From: Micromonospora echinofusca
GTDB taxonomy: Bacteria; Actinomycetota; Actinomycetes; Mycobacteriales; Micromonosporaceae
Direction of reading: 5' to 3'
Assembly (NCBI RefSeq): GCF_017614955.1
Contig: NZ_WVUH01000017.1
Span: 1 to 36,990, forward strand
Length of the DNA stretch: 36,990 nucleotides
In this document: in pieces, positions 11,585 to 19,649 of the stretch
Numbering within the stretch: position 1 is the stretch's first letter
Layout: each line of letters starts with the position of its first letter
The notes under the pieces: model-generated
Told to the model about the DNA's origin: nothing
Database searches by the model: none
What the model saw: only the letters and a program-made list of their open reading frames with translations
Translations under genes and position numbers: made by a program

Positions 11585-11771
11585 CCTCCCCGCTCTGTCA
11601 TCGGTACCTGAGAGCTTCACCGCCGGTGGGCGGCTTGCACCGTGGGTGCAGGACCGGGTGGCCCTGGCTTTCCAGAGTTCGCCTCGCCGCAGCGGTAAGG
11701 GGGCCTGAGAGATTCTGGGGAGTTTGCTCCTTCGGCGCCCGCCATAGTTGGCGAGGACTCTCCCGCTGCGG
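11585..11771 (-). promoter_or_regulatory. Tandem glycine riboswitch (gcvT element)
   Basis: Read on the minus strand, aptamer I spans 11771-11687. It is closed by CCGCAGCGG (11771-11763) pairing perfectly with CCGCTGCGG (11695-11687), and contains GGGAGAGT, GCGCCGAAGGAGCAA and AATCTCTCAGGC. Aptamer II spans about 11686-11585 and contains GCGAACTCTGG, GAAGCTCTCAGGTACC and GACAGAGCGGGGAGG. These are the hallmark conserved blocks of the glycine riboswitch, here in the two-aptamer arrangement. It lies directly upstream of gcvP and should turn the operon on when glycine is abundant. The GGGGAGG near its 3' end may form part of the expression platform; that last point is inference. Confidence 0.95.
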
Positions 11772-12106
11772 TTCGAACGGCGCGATATGAAGTTGAGGAG
11801 GCCGACTCTAGGCCGCGCGGCTCGACGCCGTCACTCATCCTCCCACAATCTGGTATCGGAGCTGGTCCAGCTTCGCTGTCGTGGGATGCCGGCGCAGTCG
11901 ACCGCCGCAGGCCAGCACACCGTCGGGGCGGCCGAGCCGGTCGACCAGCCCGGCCCGGCGTCGCCGGCGTCCAGTGGTGCGCCGCCCCTCCAGGGAATTC
12001 TTCGATTCCGGCGTTTCGGTCACCCGCCGGTGGGGACCGCACTGGCGGGTGACGAGGCGACCACCCTGACCGTGGACCGAGGCCACGCGGCGGGCGGCAG
12101 GTTCTC
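11772..12106 (-). promoter_or_regulatory. Leader and promoter region of the gcv operon
   Basis: No gene is seen here. On the minus strand GTGACG (11834-11829) and TAGAGT (11810-11805) form a -35/-10 pair with an 18-base spacer. This would start transcription about 25-30 bases before the first aptamer, as expected for a riboswitch leader. The rest, up to the stop of the MFS gene at 12107, should hold that gene's terminator, but I see no strong hairpin. Confidence 0.5.
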
Positions 12107-13522
12107 CTACGTGGCGCGCCCATCGATGGCAGTGCGTCCCAGTGGTATGCCACTCGGGGATGTGAGGCGGTTTGCGACGACAGTGGCCACCAGGGCAAGG
12201 GCCGCCATGAAAATTCCAATCACGGCGAACGCGGTCGAATATCCCAGAAAACCACGGGCCGCAGCTCCGACCAGGACTCCGGAGAGGCCGGTCGTGAGGC
12301 TGCTCATCGTCGTGTCGGCAACCTGCAGAGCGGACGCGTCAGCGGCACGGTCGTGGTCGGTGGTGCGTTCGAGTACCAGCACGTTCGCGGTCGGTATCGC
12401 CAGACCGAGGCCGAAACCGGCCAGCACCCACATCGGGTTCATCAGCCAACTCGTCGCCGTCGGTTGGCTGAGCCAGATGAGGGACGCATTCGCGCAACAG
12501 ACCATCACGAGCCCGTAGCGCGCCAGCCGGATGCGACGTCGGAGGGCATCGGGCCCGGCCACCCGGCCCAGCCACCACGCACCGATCGCACAGGGCAGCC
12601 CCGCGCAGGCGAGCGGAATCGAGGCATGCAAGGGACTCAGGCCATGCTGCGTCGCCATCATCAGCGGTAGGACCGACTCGACGCCGAAGAACGCCCCGGC
12701 CGTCAGGCCGCGCAGCGCAACCGGCGCGCCGACCCCCGGCCGGGCAGTCACCGTGCCCCGTGGCAGAAGCCCTCCCAGCCCCCAGGCGAGGGCCACGATC
12801 CCCACTGTCGCGACCGGAAGAGCAGCCAGGTCGGGATGCTGCACGGCGCGCTCGACACATCCGATGCCGACGGCGACGGCAACGGCGCTGCGGATGCGGG
12901 ACGGGTCGGCGTTTCCGGTCCGGGGTCCGGGCGGGGGGACAGCGCGCATGGCGGGTAGCAACAGCGCCGCCGCAGCCACCGCGACCGGCACGAGGCCGAG
13001 AAATATCCAGCGCCAGCCGACGTGCTCGGTGAGCGCCCCGGACACGGTCGGTCCGACGATGCCCGGCAACACCCAACAGAACGAGATCACCGCGAACAGT
13101 CGTGGCCGCAACACCTCCGGAAACAGGGTGCCGACCATGACGTAGACGGTTGTCATCATCGCGCCGCCGGCGAGTCCCTGGATGACCCGCCCAGCGACCA
13201 TCGAAAGCATCGTCGTCGCGGTGCCCGCGAGTAGGAGGCCAGAAACGAACAGCGCCACCGCCGCGAGGATGGTGAGGCGTACACCACGCTTGTCGCAGAG
13301 GTACGCGGCGCTCGCCATACCGATGACGCTTGTGGCGAGATAACCGGTGAACACCCATCCGTAGTCGGCGAGGCCACCCACGTCGCCGACCGCGGTGGGA
13401 AGCGCAGCCGCTACGCCCATCCCTTCGAAGGCATTGAGCGAGACAAGCGCGCAGAGGCTCCAGGTCACCAGTCGGTACGGACCCTGCAACAGCGACAGAC
13501 GTGATTCGCTGTCAGGTCCCAT
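12107..13522 (-). CDS. MFS transporter (DHA2-like)
   Basis: 471 aa from the ATG at 13522, which overlaps the stop of the upstream gene by 11 bases; a longer frame from 13576 would overlap it by 65. Many hydrophobic segments are present. Features include the N-terminal helix ending in LNAFEGMGVAAALPTAV, YGWVFTGYLATSVIG, a motif-A-like loop CDKRGVRL, and GRVIQGLAGGAMMTTVYVMVG, as in DHA2 drug:proton antiporters. It is the last gene of the minus-strand arm of the metabolic cluster. Import of the cluster's substrate is already provided by the ABC system, so export of a product or of the toxic substrate itself is a reasonable guess. Substrate unknown. Confidence 0.88.
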   Translation of the reverse strand: MGPDSESRLSLLQGPYRLVTWSLCALVSLNAFEGMGVAAALPTAVGDVGGLADYGWVFTGYLATSVIGMASAAYLCDKRGVRLTILAAVALFVSGLLLAGTATTMLSMVAGRVIQGLAGGAMMTTVYVMVGTLFPEVLRPRLFAVISFCWVLPGIVGPTVSGALTEHVGWRWIFLGLVPVAVAAAALLLPAMRAVPPPGPRTGNADPSRIRSAVAVAVGIGCVERAVQHPDLAALPVATVGIVALAWGLGGLLPRGTVTARPGVGAPVALRGLTAGAFFGVESVLPLMMATQHGLSPLHASIPLACAGLPCAIGAWWLGRVAGPDALRRRIRLARYGLVMVCCANASLIWLSQPTATSWLMNPMWVLAGFGLGLAIPTANVLVLERTTDHDRAADASALQVADTTMSSLTTGLSGVLVGAAARGFLGYSTAFAVIGIFMAALALVATVVANRLTSPSGIPLGRTAIDGRAT

Positions 13523-14699
13523 CGGATGCCGCCCGGACAACGCCCACGATCCGTTCACCGATCTGGGCGCCCTCACCGGCCGCGAGTCCCAACGGGTTGA
13601 CGACCAGGACGTTGCGCCACGCGTCCTGCTCGCCGAGTTGGATGCGTGGGGTTCCCCGGTCCAGTTGCCGCGCCACCTCGTCCGCGTCGAGCAGCGTCGC
13701 GGAGAAGTCGATCGCCAGGGTGGCGACGTCCAGGAACGCGTTGTGCGCGCGGGTCACCCGCAGGGCGTCGCAAGCCGTCAACGCGCGTTCGCACGCGGCG
13801 AGCTCGGTCGCATGGTGGCTGACCCACCGATCCGGTTCCGCGACATGCTCGCAGACCGCGACGAGCAGGCCGATGATCTGTTCCCGACCGACCTTCATCC
13901 CCCGGCCGATGCCTTCACGCCCCCCGGTCGGCCACAGCCCGGTAATGTCGGAGGGCTGCCACGTCGCCTCTCGCAGGTCCATGTCCAGGTGGTGCAGGGC
14001 CACGTCACGGATGAGGTCCGCTCGCCCGCACAGCACCCCGGACGCCTGCGGGCCGCGAAACGACTTGCCTCCCGAGACTGCGACCAGGTCCGCCCCGTCG
14101 TCCATCAACTGCCGCAGCCGGGAGACCGGCGGGACGTAGTCGGCCGCGTCGACGATCACCGGGACACCTGCGGCATGGCTCAGCTCGGCGACCGTCCGCA
14201 ACGGCAGCACGTCCCCGTTACCACCGAGGCGGTGGAGCACCGCCGCGACCGTGCCGTCAAGCTCACGAGCGAGCTCGTGCGGGCGCGTCGAGTAGGGATA
14301 ACCGATCTCGGTGAGACGCAGACCCACGGCGGTGACCGCATGGTCGTAGGGGTCGCGGTGGGCCATCTGCACGATCACCCGGGAACGTGTGCCGGTGACC
14401 GGCAGCTCGTCCACGCCGCGCGAGTCGCCTCCCACGGCGCAGACCGCCGCGGCCAGGGTCAGTCCGGCGGACGCCCCGCTCGTGACGTAGGCGGCCGGGA
14501 CGTCCAGCAGCCGCGCGAGTTCGATCCCCACCGCCTCCTGGAGCTCGTCCATCCGGACGTTCGTGGCCACCGCCCAACGCATCGCCTCGATCACCGTGTC
14601 GGACAGCGGTAGGCCACCCAGCCTGGTCACCGGGCCGAGCCCGTTCACTACTGGACGCAGACCGAGTCCTCCGTAGGAGAAAGCGGTGGGGATCCTCAT
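13512..14699 (-). CDS. SelA/DgaE-like PLP-dependent enzyme
   Basis: 395 aa fold-type I PLP enzyme. The lysine is K212 in VSGGKSFRGPQASG, the motif of the L-seryl-tRNA(Sec) selenium transferase (SelA) superfamily. VVNGLGPVTRLGG near the N-terminus and VTSGASAGLTLAAA for the phosphate site agree with this. It lacks the N-terminal tRNA-binding domain expected of true SelA. It therefore fits the catabolic branch, such as D-glucosaminate-6-phosphate ammonia-lyase (DgaE), which eliminates ammonia from amino acids or amino-sugar acids. The start overlaps the preceding stop (ATGA). Elimination or beta-lyase chemistry on an amino compound is likely; the substrate is not readable from sequence. Confidence 0.8.
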   Translation of the reverse strand: MRIPTAFSYGGLGLRPVVNGLGPVTRLGGLPLSDTVIEAMRWAVATNVRMDELQEAVGIELARLLDVPAAYVTSGASAGLTLAAAVCAVGGDSRGVDELPVTGTRSRVIVQMAHRDPYDHAVTAVGLRLTEIGYPYSTRPHELARELDGTVAAVLHRLGGNGDVLPLRTVAELSHAAGVPVIVDAADYVPPVSRLRQLMDDGADLVAVSGGKSFRGPQASGVLCGRADLIRDVALHHLDMDLREATWQPSDITGLWPTGGREGIGRGMKVGREQIIGLLVAVCEHVAEPDRWVSHHATELAACERALTACDALRVTRAHNAFLDVATLAIDFSATLLDADEVARQLDRGTPRIQLGEQDAWRNVLVVNPLGLAAGEGAQIGERIVGVVRAASDGT

Positions 14700-15892
14700 G
14701 GCCGGTCTTCGTCGATGCCGGTGTCCGGGATCGCCTGCGGTGCGGTGTAGCGCAGCGACAGGTGCGGTGTCTGGACCAGCCGCTTCTCGTGGCGGGACCT
14801 CAGCGCGGCCTCCATCGTCCCGCTGGTCAGCAGCGTCCGGGTCACCGGGTACGGGCTGATGCCCGTGAGCACAAGGGATTCGATCTGACGGACCAGGAAG
14901 GTGAAATGCCCGTGATCGGGCTCGTCGAGCCAGGGTGCCGTCACGACCGTCCGGTCGGGGCCACGGACGGCGATCGCCGCCCGGTAGGCGTGCAGGTCGA
15001 AGTTCACCACCTTCAACGAGGTGCCGTCGAGATACTCGATCAGGAACAGGTCGTTCGCGCAGCTACGGGCGAAGCCGACCGGATCGTCGGTGTCGATGCC
15101 CAGGGCGCCGACCGCAGCGGCGAACAGGTCCGAACCGCCGAGCTGCAACACGATCTCCGGTGCCACGGCCGCGCCGGTCACCGCCGTGACGGTGGCGACA
15201 CCCGTCTCGCCGCCGCTGCGGCGCTCCAGCAACGCCTGGGCCAGCTCCAGGAGGTGGAAGCCGCTCATCTCGGTCGGTCGACAACCGGGCTCGGTCGCCG
15301 CTATCCCCGCAACGACAGCCTCGGAGACCGGCGCGTCGTAGGGCCAGTTCGCGCCGGTGGGGGTGCGCCAGGCGAGCGGCAGCGACGAGCCTGCGAGCAG
15401 CGGGATGCCCAGCCGTTCGGCGTCGGCGACCATGCTCGCGGCGTCGGTGAAGCTCCACGCCAGGTGTTTGTCGACGAAGATCGGTACGGTCCGGCCGCCC
15501 GCGACCATGGCGGCCACACTGGCGTCGAACATTCGCCGCCGAGGGTAGAGCTTCTGTTCGAACTCGCCCCATCCGTAGTCGCCGTGCTCGCCGATGATCA
15601 GCACGCCGTCGACGTTGACGCCCGATCCACCGAGGGAGATCGCCTCGCCGACGGATCCGAACATCGGAACCCCGTGCGCGCGTAGCGTTTCCGTACCGAT
15701 GTCGACGCGGGAGACGGGCTCGAAGTCGTGCGAACCGAGCTGTTCGAGGTAGACCGACGCGACCTCGATCCGCGCATCCTGGTGCACCCCGCCGAAGCGG
15801 TACCCGTCCAGCAGCCGCCCGAGAATCACGTCGGCATGGGAGCCCTTGAAGTAGACCGTGCACAGCACGGCGACGCGCGGTCTGTTGCTCAC
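14696..15892 (-). CDS. Conserved protein of unknown function (GEHGDY motif)
   Basis: 398 aa, soluble, no signal peptide. The N-terminus PRVAVLCTVYFKGSHADVIL looks like the first strand and helix of an alpha/beta domain. A striking motif GEHGDYGWGEFEQKLYPRRR lies at residues 101-120, followed by VPIFVDKHLAWSF and later GFHLLELAQALLERR. I recall similar GEHGDY-QKLYPR proteins as uncharacterised families in other bacteria but know no assigned function. The start overlaps the stop of the upstream gene by GTGA, and its own stop overlaps the SelA-like start by ATGA. The tight coupling suggests it works on the same substrate. The conserved E, H and D residues could bind a metal or form an active site; that is inference. 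Confidence 0.7.
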   Translation of the reverse strand: MSNRPRVAVLCTVYFKGSHADVILGRLLDGYRFGGVHQDARIEVASVYLEQLGSHDFEPVSRVDIGTETLRAHGVPMFGSVGEAISLGGSGVNVDGVLIIGEHGDYGWGEFEQKLYPRRRMFDASVAAMVAGGRTVPIFVDKHLAWSFTDAASMVADAERLGIPLLAGSSLPLAWRTPTGANWPYDAPVSEAVVAGIAATEPGCRPTEMSGFHLLELAQALLERRSGGETGVATVTAVTGAAVAPEIVLQLGGSDLFAAAVGALGIDTDDPVGFARSCANDLFLIEYLDGTSLKVVNFDLHAYRAAIAVRGPDRTVVTAPWLDEPDHGHFTFLVRQIESLVLTGISPYPVTRTLLTSGTMEAALRSRHEKRLVQTPHLSLRYTAPQAIPDTGIDEDRP

Positions 15893-16665
15893 GATCTTCC
15901 TTCTTCCTGTGCGGTCAGAGTCGCGCGCGCGGAGAGACGTTTGCAGCCGATCTCGACGTCCAGGTCGACCACCGGTGGCCGGGCGGGCCAGTGGTGCAGG
16001 CCGTACTGTGCGATGGAGCCGAAGGTTCCGGTCAGCACGGACTCCAGCCAGTCCAGAGGCTGTGCGACGTACACGTCGACGATGCGCGCGTCGTCGGTGG
16101 AGAGGCCCAGCGAGTGCAGGCGGGCGGCGAGCTCGCCGGCCACGAAATCGACCTTCGCGCGCCAGCCGGCCGCGCTTGTGTCGCGGTAGGCGACGGTGTT
16201 CTTCGGACCGAGCGCACCACGGTTCTCCGCCACCCCGGACAGTACGAAGTCGGTGCCGTCGGCGGCAGGGTCCGGCAACACGACCTGCACCGCGCGTACC
16301 GACGGCTGGTCCAGCGGCGACTCGACGGGAGCCACGTTCGTCCGGGCCAGCGGGCTGTGCTCGTCCTCGGCCAGGGGGTAGTGACGGCGGAGCAGGTCGA
16401 GGTAGTACGTGTTGAAGGACGCGAATCCTGCGAGGTCGAACGGGACCGGCGACCGTAGGTCGACCCCGGCCAGGGCGTCCCAGCCCCGGTCGTGGGCGGC
16501 GAGTTCCCGGCCGACCCGCTCGAAGGCGATCTCAAGGGGCTGGGGTGTGGCGAACTCCCACTCGACGATCCGGAACCCGGCCTCGGCAGCCAGGCCGTTG
16601 GAGAATGCCGCGCCGCCGGGTAGGTAGCGGTAGGCGCCGCTGCGATGGGTGAGGGGTGTGGTCAC
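15889..16665 (-). CDS. Unknown protein with possible RidA-like C-terminal domain
   Basis: 258 aa, no signal peptide. The GTG at 16665 follows GAGGAG by six bases. The N-terminal half (YRYLPGGAAFSNGLAAEAGF, then AGFASFNTYYLDLLRRHYPL) is not a family I can name. The C-terminal half has helix WRAKVDFVAGELAARLHSLG, strand IVDVYVAQPL and a final RPPVVDLDVEIGCKRL. This resembles the RidA/YjgF order, whose members remove reactive enamine or imine intermediates made by PLP enzymes. That would fit the nearby SelA-like lyase and aminotransferase-fold gene, but the match is from general pattern, not a decisive motif. It overlaps the next gene by GTGA. Confidence 0.6.
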   Translation of the reverse strand: MTTPLTHRSGAYRYLPGGAAFSNGLAAEAGFRIVEWEFATPQPLEIAFERVGRELAAHDRGWDALAGVDLRSPVPFDLAGFASFNTYYLDLLRRHYPLAEDEHSPLARTNVAPVESPLDQPSVRAVQVVLPDPAADGTDFVLSGVAENRGALGPKNTVAYRDTSAAGWRAKVDFVAGELAARLHSLGLSTDDARIVDVYVAQPLDWLESVLTGTFGSIAQYGLHHWPARPPVVDLDVEIGCKRLSARATLTAQEEGRS

Positions 16666-16682
16666 GTGTGCTCCTCGTTCGT

Positions 16683-17234
16683 TCAGTGACGTTGGCGTGC
16701 GCGGAAGGCGGCGGCGTTGACCCGGTTGCCACAGGTGCGGCTGTCGCAGTACGCCCGTGACCGGTTGCGGGAGAAGTCGACCAGTACCCGGTTGCAGTCC
16801 GGTGCCGCGCAGGTGCGCAACCGGCTGCCCTCGCCGGCCACGAGCAGGAAGGCGAGTGCCATCGCGCAGTCGGCGTTCAGGTGTTCGGCCAGCGATGCGT
16901 AGGGCGGGAAGAAGTGCAGGTGTACGCCGAGGTCGTCGTGTTCGACGACGCGCGGTGTGACGGTCGCGTTGGCGAGCGCGTCGTTGATCAGCCGGTTGCG
17001 GGCCTGGTCGTCCGGTGCGACGAAGATCGCGGCCAGCCGGGCCCGGACGCGGTGCACGGGCTCGACATCGGCGTTCGTCGGTGGCGCGACCTCGGTGATG
17101 ATCCGTTCGGTGACGAACCTGCGCAGCGCGTCGCCGTCGGGTAGTTCCTCGCTTCCGTTCACGTGCGGGCTGGTGTTGACCAGCGCGGTGATGGTGCCGA
17201 GCACATGGTCGAGGTGGTGCCGCGAGGTCACCAT
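16683..17234 (-). CDS. CGNR zinc-finger transcription regulator (ABATE domain)
   Basis: 183 aa. The ATG at 17234 is one base after the upstream stop (TGACATG), preferred over a longer frame from 17351. Residues 1-130 match the helical ABATE domain of this family. The C-terminus is a CGNR zinc finger with C142, C147, C163 and C168 (CAAPDCNRV, AYCDSRTCGNRVNAAAFRAR). Such proteins are putative stress-responsive or metabolite-responsive regulators. It is the only obvious DNA-binding protein in the metabolic cluster, so it is the first candidate to bind the operator at 18175-18190; that link is inference. Confidence 0.88.
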   Translation of the reverse strand: MVTSRHHLDHVLGTITALVNTSPHVNGSEELPDGDALRRFVTERIITEVAPPTNADVEPVHRVRARLAAIFVAPDDQARNRLINDALANATVTPRVVEHDDLGVHLHFFPPYASLAEHLNADCAMALAFLLVAGEGSRLRTCAAPDCNRVLVDFSRNRSRAYCDSRTCGNRVNAAAFRARQRH

Positions 17235-17235
17235 G

Positions 17236-18120
17236 TCAGTCCTCCGCCGGTTGATGGGAGACGAACGCACCAGCCACATCGCTTCCGCCGGCCGGTGTGG
17301 ACCGGTGGAAACGCACGAGGAACCGGGCGACGACGGCGACGATCTCGTCAACCAGGGCAGCGCCGAGTTCGGCGGTGGCCCGGGCGGCGTCGTCCGTCCG
17401 CCCGTCGCTGGCCTCCCAGAGGCCCGGTCGGCGGATGGACGCCCCGGGGATGTCCGGGCGGCCGAGCGGTGTCCACTCGGTGGGGTCGGTCACGCGGCGG
17501 TCGAGATGGACGAGGTCCGGTTCCAGCGCGAGCATCAGCGATGTCTCGAAGTGCCCGGCGTGACCCGGGGAGGCGAAGCCGTGTGCACGCAGCACGTCGT
17601 CGGCGAGGACCCAGTACGAGGCTGCGGCGATGTGCAGGTCGAGCCGTTCCTCATGGACGAGCCGGTCGACGGCGAGGCGGATGGCGGAGTCGTTGCCGCC
17701 GTGTCCGTTCAGCAGCACGACGCTGCGGAACCCTTCGCGCACCGCACCGCCGACCAGGTCGCACAGCAGGTCGACGTAGGTCGAGGTGGTGAGGCTCAGG
17801 GTGGCGCCGAGGGGCAGGTGGTGGTGTGCGCAGCCGAACGGCAGTGTCGGCGCGACCAGAACGGGCACCTGCTCGGCGGCCAGTCGGGCGGAGCGGTGCG
17901 CGATGGCGTCCACGCAGGCGGAGTCGGTGCGTGTCGGGAGGTGGTGGGCGTGCTGCTCGGTGGAGCCGAGGGGAAACACGAGCGTCGTCCCGGCTGCCGC
18001 CGGGTTCAGCTCGTCACGGGTGAGTACGTCGAAGGCGATCGTCCCCGGGGGGACCCGCTCGCCGACGTGAACGGGGGAGCGCATGCCGGAGACCATAGCG
18101 CACGTAAGCCCCGTAGTCAT
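17236..18120 (-). CDS. Creatininase-family amidohydrolase
   Basis: 294 aa from the ATG at 18120; ATGs at 18096 and 18084 are alternatives because no clear ribosome site marks any of them. Counting from 18120, the family's metal-binding pattern is present: E55 and H57 in GSTEQHAHHLP, D66, H140 in LLNGHGGN and E192 in GHAGHFETS. The family includes creatinine amidohydrolase, MftE and formamidopyrimidine deformylases: metal enzymes that open cyclic amides or cut amide bonds. The substrate cannot be told. It opens the minus arm of the divergent cluster. Together with the deaminase-like and M20 enzymes on the other arm, it points to a nitrogen-rich or amide-bearing substrate. Confidence 0.85.
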   Translation of the reverse strand: MTTGLTCAMVSGMRSPVHVGERVPPGTIAFDVLTRDELNPAAAGTTLVFPLGSTEQHAHHLPTRTDSACVDAIAHRSARLAAEQVPVLVAPTLPFGCAHHHLPLGATLSLTTSTYVDLLCDLVGGAVREGFRSVVLLNGHGGNDSAIRLAVDRLVHEERLDLHIAAASYWVLADDVLRAHGFASPGHAGHFETSLMLALEPDLVHLDRRVTDPTEWTPLGRPDIPGASIRRPGLWEASDGRTDDAARATAELGAALVDEIVAVVARFLVRFHRSTPAGGSDVAGAFVSHQPAED

Positions 18121-18169
18121 TTTTGATCATGCGCGATTTTGGTAAGGACCATGCCTCAACTGCTCGTTC

Positions 18170-18198
18170 TTGACGCTCCCACCCGGGAGCATTATGTT
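18170..18198 (+). promoter_or_regulatory. Promoter of the ABC operon with palindromic operator in the spacer
   Basis: TTGACG at 18170-18175 and TATGTT at 18193-18198 form a near-consensus -35/-10 pair with exactly 17 bases between. The spacer is filled by the inverted repeat GCTCCC-ACCC-GGGAGC at 18175-18190. A repressor there would block polymerase, while a MerR-like activator would act by twisting the spacer. The leader to the first start codon would be about 100 bases. Confidence 0.7.
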
Positions 18199-18307
18199 CT
18201 GCGTACTCAGCAACCGAGCTTACGGTCATGACGCGGGGCAAGGTTCGTATCCAGGGCGCCTGAGGAGCTCAACTGCTGTCACACAAGCCTCAAGAGGAGA
18301 CAGACCT

Positions 18308-19645
18308 TTGAAGAGACGCTCCTACCTCGCTGGCGTCGCCGGGCTCGCGGCGTCGCTGGTACTGACCGCGTGCAACAACGGCGGCACCGAAGACCCATCG
18401 GAGCCGCTCAGCGGCGCCGGCAAGACCCTCGTCGTGCAGGGCAGCGCGTACTTCCTTCCCGTCTTCAAGGAGGTCGGCGCGCAGCTGCAGCAGCAACTGC
18501 CCGGTCTGCAGATCAGGTACGACGAACTGACCGGGGAGCAGGAGAGTTCGACCAACCTGCAGGTCGTCACCTCCGACGCTGCTCCGGATGTAGCGGACAT
18601 ACCGACCAACCTGCCGCCTTACCGGACCCTGCTCAAGGCCCAGCAGTTGATCCCGCTCGACGACGTGTGGGCGGCCAACGACCTGGAGAACGGGTACGGC
18701 AAGGGCCTGGCGAACTCGCTCAAGGCCGACGACGGCCGCCCGTACGTCGTCTCCTACAGCCGTACCCTCTACGGCGTCGTCTGGTACAACAAGGCGATCT
18801 TCTCCAAGCTCAACATCACGGTCCCGGCCGATCACCAGATCGCGTCGATGGCCGACCTGTTGACGATCACCAACGCCCTTCGTGCCGGCGGATACCAGCC
18901 GCTGGCGGCCGGCGGCGCATCGAACTACCACCTGACGTGGATTCTGGACAGCCTGCTGCCGACCTCGGCGACGTCGGAGCAGTTGACGAACTTCGTCAGC
19001 AACTTCAACTCGAAGGTCCCGGTCACGGTCGACTACACCGACCCGTCGTTCACCGCGGTGCTCGACCGGCTCAAGGAGATGTACGACAACAAGGTCTTCC
19101 AGGACGGGACCCTGGGGATGGACTCACCGACGACCAACGCGTTGTTCGCCTCCGGTAAGGCCGGGATGCTCATGGGTCACGACCTCTCACCGACCGGCGC
19201 GAAGAAGACGAGCAAGACGGACCTGGACCTGGACTTCCTGTTCCTTCCGCCGATCAACCCCGGTGTCAAGACGCTCCCGGTGAACTACGCGGGCAACACC
19301 CTGGCCATCCCGAAGAAGGCGAAGAACCCCGCCATCGCGAAGGAGTTCCTCAAGCTGTTGATGAGCAAGGAGAACCAGGCCAAGGCGATCAAGTGGAGCG
19401 GCGGTGCCGCACCCGCCATCGACCTGCCCACCTCGTTGCTGACCGAGGGAAAGCCCGCGAACGAGATGGCTCTGCTCAGCTACGGCGCCGCGAACGGGAC
19501 CCGCGACGGGTGGGCTTCGATCGTCCCCGCCAAGCTGGGAACAACCGATCCGTACATCGAGAAGCTGTTCACCGGCAAGATGACCGCTGCGGAGATCGGT
19601 AAGGCGTTGAACGGCATACGGGACGAGCTCAGGTCAAGTTCCTGA
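18308..19645 (+). CDS. ABC transporter substrate-binding lipoprotein (carbohydrate type)
   Basis: 445 aa from the TTG at 18308, chosen because GAGGAGA lies seven bases upstream and the protein then starts with a clean lipoprotein signal (KRRSYLAGVAGLAASLVL, lipobox LTAC). The mature protein is a family 1 extracellular solute-binding protein like those of the CUT1 sugar importers. Marks are VADIPTNLPPYRTLL, the hinge region PYVVSYSRTLYGVVWYNKAIF, and the C-terminal AIPKKAKNPAIAKEFLKLLM. It would capture the cluster's substrate outside the membrane. The ligand may be a sugar, glycoside or sugar-like molecule, since family 1 also binds modified sugars. Confidence 0.92.
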   Translation: MKRRSYLAGVAGLAASLVLTACNNGGTEDPSEPLSGAGKTLVVQGSAYFLPVFKEVGAQLQQQLPGLQIRYDELTGEQESSTNLQVVTSDAAPDVADIPTNLPPYRTLLKAQQLIPLDDVWAANDLENGYGKGLANSLKADDGRPYVVSYSRTLYGVVWYNKAIFSKLNITVPADHQIASMADLLTITNALRAGGYQPLAAGGASNYHLTWILDSLLPTSATSEQLTNFVSNFNSKVPVTVDYTDPSFTAVLDRLKEMYDNKVFQDGTLGMDSPTTNALFASGKAGMLMGHDLSPTGAKKTSKTDLDLDFLFLPPINPGVKTLPVNYAGNTLAIPKKAKNPAIAKEFLKLLMSKENQAKAIKWSGGAAPAIDLPTSLLTEGKPANEMALLSYGAANGTRDGWASIVPAKLGTTDPYIEKLFTGKMTAAEIGKALNGIRDELRSSS

Positions 19646-19649
19646 CCCT

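Noticed and set aside
13512..14699. True selenocysteine synthase SelA
   Set aside because: No N-terminal tRNA-binding domain and no selD, selB or tRNA-Sec nearby; catabolic SelA-like enzymes fit better.
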